A DNA stretch of 22,440 nucleotides, taken from the IMG/VR virus record IMGVR_UViG_3300034101_003119, positions 1 through 22,440 of that record, one strand, 5' to 3'. Under the pieces are notes generated by a model. It was not told the origin of the DNA. It worked only from the letters and a program-made list of their open reading frames with translations, and ran no database searches. The stretch's first letter is position 1; each line of letters starts with the position of its first letter. The position numbers and the translations under genes are program-made. Below are positions 1 through 4,798 of this stretch, piece after piece. The DNA is from a virus.

Positions 1-368
1 AGGTATTCGATGTCTTGCTTTCTCATACCGTCGAAGACTCGTTGCGGCCAGATGTCGCCGTGGAAAGTGGCGCACGTGGACTTGATCCACATCCACATCA
101 TTTCGGGAGACGCAACGTCAGGCGCTTCGTCGTGGCACCGCGAGCAGAGGGCTACCATGTTCGACGGCTCGTCAGACCCGCCCATCGACCTTGGAACGAT
201 GTGGCATTGCTGAAGCCTGGAGTCTCGGCCGCACCGCCAGCACCGCAACGCGGCCTCGTCCCAATCGCAGCCCATGGCCGTCTCGTCCCTCGTCTTCGAG
301 TGGTACGCGATTGCGCCACGGAGCCACGGCGGCACCTTCTTGCTGCCTCGCTCGCTCTTGGTGCTCAC
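1..368 (-). CDS. HNH endonuclease, C-terminus cut by the window edge
   Basis: Partial gene reading leftward off the window; 122 codons are visible. It encodes an HNH nuclease, a zinc-supported metal-dependent DNA endonuclease. Visible motifs are C43-x2-C46, then C55-H56-I57 (first His of the HNH core), N70, and C75-x2-C78-H79. The two CxxC pairs form the structural zinc site typical of phage HNH proteins. The N-terminus is basic. The GTG start at 368 overlaps the stop of the upstream gene (GTGA), which supports this start and implies translational coupling. HNH proteins often act beside the large terminase in cos-phage packaging, but this one ends the recombination operon far from the terminase in this window. 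If the genome is circular or terminally joined, that could still place it near a packaging site. Homing or packaging roles are both possible. Confidence 0.85.
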   Translation of the reverse strand, partial: MSTKSERGSKKVPPWLRGAIAYHSKTRDETAMGCDWDEAALRCWRCGRDSRLQQCHIVPRSMGGSDEPSNMVALCSRCHDEAPDVASPEMMWMWIKSTCATFHGDIWPQRVFDGMRKQDIEY

Positions 369-769
369 GGTGCGTCTCCGTTCCTTGGCCGCGCCGCGAG
401 ACGAGCCAGTTCGGCGGCAATGGCCCGAATCGGCATGCCGGCTGCGCGCAATTCGGCCACGCACTCCCGGATCTGGCGCGCAATCTTTTCCTGCTCGTCA
501 AGCATGGTGCGAACTGCGTCGACCTCGCGGATCGCCATCTCCCAAACATCCGCCGACGGTGCGTTGCGCAGTGGGCCTTCCGGGTCGTGGCCGGTCGCCG
601 TGTCGTCAGGAGAAGGCAGCCACGGGCCTCCCTCTTCATCATCAAAAATGTCCATCATGCACTGCACGGCAGCGCAGGCCATCCCGTTCAAGTCGGAGCC
701 GTGCTTGTTGCAGTACGCCCGCACACGGGCCGATGCGTCCTCGGAAAGAGTAAACACGATTGCACTCAC
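365..769 (-). CDS. Putative DNA-binding protein, ribbon-helix-helix-like N-terminus
   Basis: 134 residues, GTG start at 769 overlapping the upstream stop (GTGA). Not recognised as a named family. Residues about 2-40 have the pattern of a ribbon-helix-helix fold: a short strand (SAIVFTLS), a helix (EDASARVRAYCNKHG), a turn, and a second helix ending in CMMDIF. A low-complexity acidic and proline-rich linker follows. Residues about 75-130 are strongly helical, with an Ala/Arg-rich segment (AAGMPIRAIAAELARLAARPR) resembling a helix-turn-helix of the resolvase/transposase type. A transcription regulator or DNA-binding accessory protein is the most natural reading, but this rests on pattern alone. 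Longer upstream frames exist, but they run antisense to nothing real and lie across the overlapping upstream gene, so the coupled GTG is preferred. Confidence 0.7.
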   Translation of the reverse strand: MSAIVFTLSEDASARVRAYCNKHGSDLNGMACAAVQCMMDIFDDEEGGPWLPSPDDTATGHDPEGPLRNAPSADVWEMAIREVDAVRTMLDEQEKIARQIRECVAELRAAGMPIRAIAAELARLAARPRNGDAP

Positions 770-1044
770 GGCATCACCCCCCGCGGCATCCGCGCGACCC
801 GAAGATTGTCCCGCTCGGGCACCGCCAAAACGCAGCGGTCGCCGAGCGCGTGCACCGCCGAGGCCATCGTGTCGAGCCGCTGCATGCAGTCGGCCCGGTC
901 GAAGCGCGCGAGTTCGTCGCACGCCTCCAGCATCCCGATTTCCCGGTCGGCCATCTGGTCGCCGTTGCGGGCGCCGACGAGAACCGCTGCGGCGAAACCG
1001 GCGGCGAAGATGCACACGGCGCGCAAGAAGTTGGCGCCAATCAT
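766..1044 (-). CDS. Small membrane-anchored protein of unknown function
   Basis: 92 residues, ATG at 1044 overlapping the upstream stop (ATGA). Residues about 5-26 form one hydrophobic segment (FLRAVCIFAAGFAAAVLVGA), either a transmembrane anchor or an uncleaved signal sequence. The remaining 65 residues are hydrophilic and helical with three cysteines (C46, C57 and C74 approximately). No lipobox and no known family is seen. It sits among recombination genes, where phages often carry small membrane proteins of unknown role such as superinfection-exclusion factors; there is no direct evidence for that here. A spanin subunit is unlikely because no lysis genes are nearby. Confidence 0.65.
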   Translation of the reverse strand: MIGANFLRAVCIFAAGFAAAVLVGARNGDQMADREIGMLEACDELARFDRADCMQRLDTMASAVHALGDRCVLAVPERDNLRVARMPRGVMP

Positions 1045-1370
1045 GCAGGCCCCCAATGCGCGTCCATCCAGGCCACCAGCTTCGGGCCGCTCCGGGGATG
1101 CTTTCGCGCGTACTGCGCGGCACCGGCACGGAAGCAACTCGCAATCGGCAGGTTGCGCTTGCGGCCGTACTTCACGACCTCGCGCGTCTTGGTGTCGACC
1201 GTCACGGCCGTCTCGACGATGCAGAGTTTGTCGGCAACGATGCGATAGCCCGCGAACTTCCACACCGTCTCCGTGCTCGGCCCGTAGTATTCCCGCGAGT
1301 CGTCCGGCGGGTTGAAGTCGCCGGGGCCGATGGTGACGCGCGGCCCCATGGTGTGATTGATCCAACTCAT
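1041..1370 (-). CDS. Hypothetical phage protein
   Basis: 109 residues, ATG at 1370 overlapping the stop of the upstream gene (ATGA). No family is recognised. The N-terminal half is beta-rich (repeated short hydrophobic strands around VWKFAGYRIVADKLCIVETAVTV), and the C-terminal 40 residues are basic and helical, ending HPRSGPKLVAWMDAHWGPA. Two cysteines are present but no metal-binding pattern. Its place directly after the putative ssDNA-binding/annealing protein makes a recombination accessory role possible, but that is context only. Confidence 0.65.
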   Translation of the reverse strand: MSWINHTMGPRVTIGPGDFNPPDDSREYYGPSTETVWKFAGYRIVADKLCIVETAVTVDTKTREVVKYGRKRNLPIASCFRAGAAQYARKHPRSGPKLVAWMDAHWGPA

Positions 1371-2062
1371 GCCGCATCTCCGTCGAAGGGGTTGCCGTCG
1401 TCCACGGGCGGGGGCGGCGCAAGGTACGTCCGCAGGTCCGCCGCCCACTCGCCGCGGACCTTGCCCGCGAGGTACTTGGCCGTGCGCTCGTTCCACGTCT
1501 CGGGCGGGCCGGGGGACTTGCCGGTCTTGGCCTCGCAGAACTCCAGAAACCCCACCATGTCGCAGCCCATCTCGCGCAGCACGGCGCGCACGCTGGCGCG
1601 ATAGTCGTCGGCGCTCGGGGGCAGCGCGTCGTCCTGCTGCACGGCGCGGGGCTGCGGCGCGAGCTTCAAGACCTCGATGCGGTGTGGCGCCTTCTTCCCG
1701 CGGGTCTTGGCAAGCATGATGTCGACGGGCTTGTCGATGCCCGTCACGGCGCGGACCCGGATGCCGCCCACCTTTTCGCCGCCGAACATCACGTTCGGGT
1801 CGCGGTAGAGTTCGACGGTCTGCCCGATCCACTTCCGCGCGTGAACGCCCCAGCACGCGGCGAGGCACCTGCGCGCCGTCTTGCCGGGCTTCCACGGCTG
1901 ATGGCCACCCGAGATGGTGATGATGACCGGCTGGTCTTCGTCGCCCGCGGAGACGTCCTCGATGCGGACCACGATGGGGCCGGCGATGAGGTCGTCCGCG
2001 TTGAGCTGGTCTGATTTCGCGGCGAGAGTGCCGCTGATGTCGTCGTCGTCGTTGTCGCTCAT
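1367..2062 (-). CDS. Putative ssDNA-binding or annealing partner of the exonuclease
   Basis: 231 residues, ATG at 2062, one base after the stop of the RecE-like gene. Residues about 20-125 are a beta-rich domain with conserved-looking features: GGHQPWKPGKTARRCLAACWG, VELYRDPNVMFGGEKVGGIR and a basic TRGKKAPHR segment. I recall similar sequences in other phages, but no assigned function. The C-terminal 100 residues are helical, then a proline run (PPPPV) leads to an acidic tip DDGNPFDGDAA. That tip resembles the DDDIPF tail by which bacterial SSB proteins recruit partners, although here five residues follow. In phage recombination operons the gene beside a RecE/lambda-Exo-type exonuclease usually encodes a single-strand annealing protein. 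An ssDNA-binding or annealing role is therefore inferred, not shown; no RecT, Erf or Red-beta signature is visible. Confidence 0.6.
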   Translation of the reverse strand: MSDNDDDDISGTLAAKSDQLNADDLIAGPIVVRIEDVSAGDEDQPVIITISGGHQPWKPGKTARRCLAACWGVHARKWIGQTVELYRDPNVMFGGEKVGGIRVRAVTGIDKPVDIMLAKTRGKKAPHRIEVLKLAPQPRAVQQDDALPPSADDYRASVRAVLREMGCDMVGFLEFCEAKTGKSPGPPETWNERTAKYLAGKVRGEWAADLRTYLAPPPPVDDGNPFDGDAA

Positions 2063-2063
2063 G

Positions 2064-2936
2064 TCACACCGCCTCGTCGATGATGATTTCGGACTCGTCT
2101 TCCGGGTACGCCCACCCCGGGAGGTCGAACTCGACCTCCCCCTCGACCGGGCCGGGCCAGATGCCCGACGCCTCACACTCGGCGAGCGTCGCCAAGGCCG
2201 CCCGGTACTCCTGGCGACCTCGCTCGAGGACATGCTCCGGGATTCTGTAGACCGCGACCGCGTGGGGCGCGGCGGACTCGACCACGATTTCCACCATCAG
2301 TGGCAGCCGCCCCGTGATGGCCTGGAAACCGTCGCAGTAGAACGCCCACTGCCAGTGGTAGGCCAAATCCGCCGCCTGCGCGGCGAACTTCCTGGGCCGC
2401 AGGTCGCGGGTCGTCTTGAGCCCGACCACAACGTCGCACCCGTCGATGGCGGTCAGCCAGTCCACGCGGCCTTTGCACGCCGTCCCCGTCTCCGCGTCGT
2501 GCCAGGCCATGGACACCTCCGCGTGACCGTGGCGCAGGTACACCATGGCCTCGGGGCAGCTGCGGACGGCTGTGGCGATGGCGAGAGCCTCGTCGCGCTC
2601 GTCTTCGGTCAGCACAGCCATTCCGCGGCCATCCGCGTCGGCCTTGAACATCTCCCACTCTCTGCCCGCGCGCCGACCTCCGGTCCACACGGCGAACGAG
2701 TCGGCGAACCGCTCGGGCTCCAGCGTGGCACAGTGCGCTGCCGTCCCGAGCGCCATGGCCGACGATGTGGGCTTCGGGTTGTCCTTCGCGTGGCGGTAGT
2801 GCAGCGGTGAGCGGTTGAACTCCTTCAGGCTCGACACGTTGACGCCGGCCGCGGCGCAGTACCGGGCGAAGTCGACGCCGGCCACGATGCGCCCGGCCTT
2901 GTTGGATTCGAGCACTGCGGGGTTGGTGGCGCTCAT
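2064..2936 (-). CDS. RecE-like PD-(D/E)XK exonuclease
   Basis: 290 residues, close to the size of the exonuclease VIII C-terminal nuclease domain family. It should act as a 5'-3' dsDNA exonuclease that makes single-strand tails for annealing-type recombination. The expected order of motifs is present: S35-S36-L37-K38 and S43-P44-x-H46-Y47 near the N-terminus, M61-x-L63-G64-T65-A66-x-H68, E140, G156-R157-V158-D159-W160, then G172-L173-K174-T175-T176. In the RecE family the last motif normally reads DLKTT; here the acidic residue is glycine (codon GGG), so one metal ligand appears to be missing while H68, E140, D159 and K174 remain. ATG at 2936 overlaps the upstream stop (ATGA). Activity may be lost or altered; the family call itself is secure. 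Confidence 0.82.
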   Translation of the reverse strand: MSATNPAVLESNKAGRIVAGVDFARYCAAAGVNVSSLKEFNRSPLHYRHAKDNPKPTSSAMALGTAAHCATLEPERFADSFAVWTGGRRAGREWEMFKADADGRGMAVLTEDERDEALAIATAVRSCPEAMVYLRHGHAEVSMAWHDAETGTACKGRVDWLTAIDGCDVVVGLKTTRDLRPRKFAAQAADLAYHWQWAFYCDGFQAITGRLPLMVEIVVESAAPHAVAVYRIPEHVLERGRQEYRAALATLAECEASGIWPGPVEGEVEFDLPGWAYPEDESEIIIDEAV

Positions 2937-3157
2937 GCCGCATCTCCCTTGCCGTAGATGCGATCCATGGTGTCCTGTCCGGCCCTGAACTGCTGCGAGC
3001 TGAGGGACGATACTGCGGTGTCGACGAGCCCGGTCAGCAGGATGGTCAGCGCGTAGTACTGGCGCTCGTCGAGCAGCAGCTTGGCGCGCTCCAACCCCGC
3101 GAGGATGCGCTCGATTCGCTCGCCTTCGATGCTTCCCAAGGTGGCGTCAGCGTTCAT
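2933..3157 (-). CDS. Small helical protein of unknown function
   Basis: 74 residues, ATG at 3157 overlapping the upstream stop (ATGA). It appears all alpha-helical, with a hydrophobic middle (LDERQYYALTILLTGLVDTAVSSL) that is amphipathic rather than a clear membrane span. No family is recognised. It lies between the leucine-zipper gene and the exonuclease, so it is probably translated together with the recombination genes. A role in that pathway is inference from position. Confidence 0.65.
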   Translation of the reverse strand: MNADATLGSIEGERIERILAGLERAKLLLDERQYYALTILLTGLVDTAVSSLSSQQFRAGQDTMDRIYGKGDAA

Positions 3158-3411
3158 ACGGCCTCCATCATCGCCACGGCGCGAACGGCGCGACGGCACT
3201 CGGGGCACGCGCCCCGCTCGCTCAGGAACTCGCTCACGGCCTCGGCCTGGATGTCGGAGCGGAGCACTTCGGCAGCCATCTTCTGCGTCTCCCGCTCCAT
3301 GCGGCGGCACTTGGCGATGAGCTCGCGGTTGACCCGGGCGAGGCTGGTCACGCGACCCTGAAGCCGGTACAGGTCGGCCCGCAGGTTGTCGTTGCTCTCT
3401 CTCAGTTTCAC
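3154..3411 (-). CDS. Leucine-zipper protein with C-terminal CPEC motif
   Basis: 85 residues, first gene of the leftward operon. The GTG start at 3411 is chosen because a strong Shine-Dalgarno (AGAGGAG, 3425-3419) ends seven bases upstream, and because any longer frame would run into the control region. Leucine or methionine falls every seventh residue: L3, L10, L17, L24, L31, M38, M45. The opposite heptad position holds N7, L14, V21, N28, C35 and T42, so the protein should form a parallel dimeric coiled coil with buried asparagines. Residues 69-72 are C-P-E-C, followed by a short helical tail (RRAVRAVAMMEAV). A single CxxC per chain suggests two chains sharing one zinc, as in a zinc hook. No named family; dimerisation scaffold or DNA-binding regulator are both possible. 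Confidence 0.72.
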   Translation of the reverse strand: MKLRESNDNLRADLYRLQGRVTSLARVNRELIAKCRRMERETQKMAAEVLRSDIQAEAVSEFLSERGACPECRRAVRAVAMMEAV

Positions 3412-3418
3412 TCTCTTT

Positions 3419-3425
3419 CTCCTCT
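3419..3425 (-). promoter_or_regulatory. Shine-Dalgarno deciding the start of the leucine-zipper gene
   Basis: On the minus strand AGAGGAG is followed by seven bases and then GTG at 3411. It is one of the best ribosome-binding sites in the window, and it argues against the longer frame that begins near 3573. Confidence 0.75.
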
Positions 3426-3431
3426 GCAGTG

Positions 3432-3446
3432 GGCGCTCTGTGCGCC
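3432..3446. repeat. Inverted repeat GGCGC-N5-GCGCC in the leftward leader
   Basis: A perfect five-base inverted repeat separated by five bases lies between the predicted leftward transcription start and its ribosome-binding site. It could be a protein operator or an RNA hairpin. In GC-rich DNA such a short repeat can occur by chance. Confidence 0.35.
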
Positions 3447-3458
3447 GGTTGTGAGATG

Positions 3459-3487
3459 AAGGTACGCCGGGCAGATTCTTTGCGCAA
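3459..3487 (-). promoter_or_regulatory. Possible leftward early promoter
   Basis: Minus-strand TTGCGC (3487-3482), a 17-base spacer and TACCTT (3464-3459). Only the first three bases of the -35 and the T, A and final T of the -10 fit the sigma-70 consensus, so the match is modest. The predicted start near 3452 would give a leader of about 40 bases that includes the strong Shine-Dalgarno at 3425-3419. The -35 lies inside the palindrome TTGCGCAA (3480-3487), a possible operator half-site arrangement. Confidence 0.45.
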
Positions 3488-3523
3488 GTCGTTTCGTAGC
3501 CTTTTTTTAGCACACTTTTACTA

Positions 3524-3552
3524 TTGACGTGCGGCGCCGACCTCTTTACGGT
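3524..3552 (+). promoter_or_regulatory. Rightward early promoter, probably leaderless
   Basis: TTGACG (3524-3529) matches five of six bases of the sigma-70 -35 box; after exactly 17 bases TACGGT (3547-3552) fits TANNNT. Only six bases separate the -10 from the ATG at 3559, so transcription should begin at or next to the start codon and give a leaderless message. No Shine-Dalgarno precedes that ATG. The spacer contains the palindrome CGGCGCCG (3532-3539), a plausible repressor site for the Cro-like protein encoded just downstream. The surrounding bases (3495-3530) are the most AT-rich of the region. Confidence 0.7.
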
Positions 3553-3558
3553 TGTCGC

Positions 3559-3765
3559 ATGCTGAACGAACAAATCGAGATTTGGTGCGCGGCGAACGGC
3601 AAGAACCGGGCTGCACTGGCCGAGGAGCTTGGGACGACAGCGAACGCCATCAGCAAATGGGCGTTCAGGCGCTCGGTCCCGCGCGTCGAGACTAACAAGC
3701 GCATTGCGGAACTGCTCGGGCTCGACCCGGTGAAGCTCCGTGAATGGTTCAAGTCTCGCCCGTAA
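3559..3765 (+). CDS. Cro/CI-type helix-turn-helix repressor
   Basis: 68 residues, a typical length for a Cro-like protein. It has the XRE helix-turn-helix: an N-terminal helix (NEQIEIWCAANGK), the scaffold helix NRAALAEELG, a turn TTANA, and the recognition helix ISKWAFRRSV (about residues 31-40), followed by two helices ending KLREWFKSRP. The ATG at 3559 is preferred to the in-frame upstream start at 3529, because the promoter -10 lies between them and the shorter protein starts directly at the helix-turn-helix domain. It should bind operators in the divergent control region 3412-3558 and set the balance between leftward and rightward transcription. No partner CI-type repressor gene is present in the window. 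Confidence 0.85.
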   Translation: MLNEQIEIWCAANGKNRAALAEELGTTANAISKWAFRRSVPRVETNKRIAELLGLDPVKLREWFKSRP

Positions 3766-3769
3766 GGCT

Positions 3770-3798
3770 CTGCCCGACCCGTCAGCAGCGACGGGCAG
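3770..3798 (+). repeat. GC-rich hairpin after the cro-like gene
   Basis: CCCGTC (3778-3783), loop AGCAGC, GACGGG (3790-3795) is a perfect six-pair stem. An alternative stem pairs CTGCCCG (3770-3776) with CGGGCAG (3792-3798). There is no following T run, so a classic intrinsic terminator is not supported; attenuation or an antiterminator site is possible. Confidence 0.4.
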
Positions 3799-3883
3799 GG
3801 GTCCGCGCCGACAATGCCGGGAATTCGCTCGGCGTCGGAGATATGGCGCGCACCGGCCGCGTGCGGGAAGCCGGGAACGTTTC

Positions 3884-3889
3884 TAGCGT
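3884..3889 (+). promoter_or_regulatory. Possible -10 element before the replication initiator
   Basis: TAGCGT lies nine bases before the GTG at 3899. The octamer TAGCGTGG (3884-3891) is identical to the one at the portal promoter (14146-14153). The sequence 17 bases upstream (GTGCGG) is a poor -35, so on its own this is weak. Confidence 0.3.
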
Positions 3890-3898
3890 GGGGTCATC

Positions 3899-4798
3899 GT
3901 GTCGTATTGGCTGAAGCTCTATCAGGACACCCACGCCGACGCCCGATTGCGCAAGGCCCGCGCTCGCGCAATCTGGCCTTGGATTCTCTGCCGCTTGAAG
4001 GACGGGGACGGGTTCGCGACCGACGCAGACCTCGACCCGTGGCGCGCATCGGACGACCATGACGAGGTGTTTTCCGAAGCCGAGGCCGCAGGGATGATTG
4101 AGCGGCTGAAGTCGGCCGGCCTGCTCGTGTCGACGGATTGCGGGTGGGCCTGCCCCGAGTGGGAGCGCCACGTCGGCGACCCTACGAACGCCGACCGGCA
4201 GAAGCGGTTCAGGGATAGGAAGCGAGCGCAGGATCAATCGAAGGAAACAGTAACGCCGAGTAACGGTTACGAACCGTTACTAACGTTACGTAACGGGAGT
4301 AACGGTAGAGCAGAGCAGAGCAGAGCAGAGAAGAAAGACGGTGATGAAGTGGAGGTTACGCGCGTGTGTGCGGTTGAAACACCGGCGCCGACCGTGGCCG
4401 AGGCCACCCAGGACGAAGTGCAGACGAAAATCCAGAATCACCCGGCGCACGACGCAATCCTCCCGATTGCCCGCGCCGCGTTCTCCATCCTCGGCGTCTG
4501 CCCAGAGGTCTACACCCTCGAATCCTGGCTCCAGGCCGGCTACTCGCTGGCGCGAATCGAATACGGGTTGCGGCAGGCCAAGCAATCCGCGGCTGGCCAA
4601 TGGATGCCCATGGGTAAGATTATCATCTCCGCGGGGCGATGGATGCAGCGGGCCGCCCCGGAAGAGTATCAGAAACGGCCCCAGCAGGCCGCAGGAGGCG
4701 CGAAAGCGGTGCAACCCATACCCACACCGCAGGAGCCGGCCAAGCAGTCCCTAACGGCCGAAGAGACGGCCGCGGCGTTTGCGGAGATTCTCGGATGA
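3899..4798 (+). CDS. Phage replication initiator / replisome organiser
   Basis: 299 residues with a GTG start (VSYWLKLYQDTH). The N-terminal 100 residues look like the winged-helix domain of phage initiator proteins: a WLKLY strand, helices around ARLRKARARAIWPWILCRL, FATDADL, then MIERLKSAGLLV leading to a wing. It ends in NADRQKRFRDRKR, a basic segment typical of phage O-like proteins. A low-complexity linker (about residues 115-155) follows, encoded by the iteron cluster. A C-terminal domain (about 175-265: HDAILPIARAAF to GKIIISAGRWMQ) probably recruits the helicase encoded immediately downstream, to which it is joined by an ATGA overlap. The arrangement (initiator with origin repeats inside its own gene, helicase next) matches lambda O-P style modules. 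Exact family is not identified. Confidence 0.75.
   Translation: MSYWLKLYQDTHADARLRKARARAIWPWILCRLKDGDGFATDADLDPWRASDDHDEVFSEAEAAGMIERLKSAGLLVSTDCGWACPEWERHVGDPTNADRQKRFRDRKRAQDQSKETVTPSNGYEPLLTLRNGSNGRAEQSRAEKKDGDEVEVTRVCAVETPAPTVAEATQDEVQTKIQNHPAHDAILPIARAAFSILGVCPEVYTLESWLQAGYSLARIEYGLRQAKQSAAGQWMPMGKIIISAGRWMQRAAPEEYQKRPQQAAGGAKAVQPIPTPQEPAKQSLTAEETAAAFAEILG
4249..4308. repeat. Iteron cluster, probable replication origin
   Basis: Six copies of the hexamer GTAACG lie within about 55 bases: on the plus strand at 4250, 4260, 4290 and 4299, and on the minus strand (as CGTTAC) at 4275-4280 and 4284-4289. Three sit in the longer context AGTAACG. A perfect inverted repeat joins GTAACGGTT (4260-4268) to AACCGTTAC (4272-4280) across three bases. 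Overlapping palindromes TAACGTTA (4281-4288) and GTTACGTAAC (4285-4294) follow. The cluster lies inside the linker of the initiator gene and is far less GC-rich than its surroundings. Known phage origins of the lambda type have this placement; origin function is inference. Confidence 0.68.
4307..4330 (+). repeat. Tandem AGAGC pentamer repeat beside the iterons
   Basis: Four full copies of AGAGC plus AGAG, starting directly at the end of the iteron cluster. The strand is purine-rich and could act as part of an unwinding or primer-loading region. In the protein it encodes the low-complexity string RAEQSRAEK. It could also be simple slippage, tolerated because it falls in a linker. Confidence 0.75.

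Larger units (their letters stand above)
3766..3898. other. Gap between cro-like gene and replication initiator
   Basis: 133 bases without a convincing gene. It holds a GC hairpin near its start (3770-3798) and, near its end, a TAGCGT hexamer at 3884-3889 that could be a -10 element for the initiator gene. It is otherwise featureless. Confidence 0.6.

Noticed and set aside
766-1044. Spanin or holin
   Set aside because: A single hydrophobic segment alone is not enough; there is no endolysin nearby and the gene is in an early recombination operon.
15-1604. Long plus-strand open frame of 529 codons
   Set aside because: It lies opposite five overlapping leftward genes with clear start-stop coupling, including an HNH motif. 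Its product is low-complexity Arg/Ala/Pro, typical of a GC-rich antisense shadow.
3412-3573. N-terminal extension of the leucine-zipper gene to about 3573
   Set aside because: It would place coding sequence across both divergent promoters and ignore the strong Shine-Dalgarno seven bases before GTG 3411.
3770-3798. Intrinsic terminator after the cro-like gene
   Set aside because: The hairpin is good, but there is no T run after it; it is kept only as a structure of unknown role.
4307-4330. AGAGC repeats as a CRISPR-like array
   Set aside because: The units are five bases with no spacers and lie in frame inside the initiator gene.
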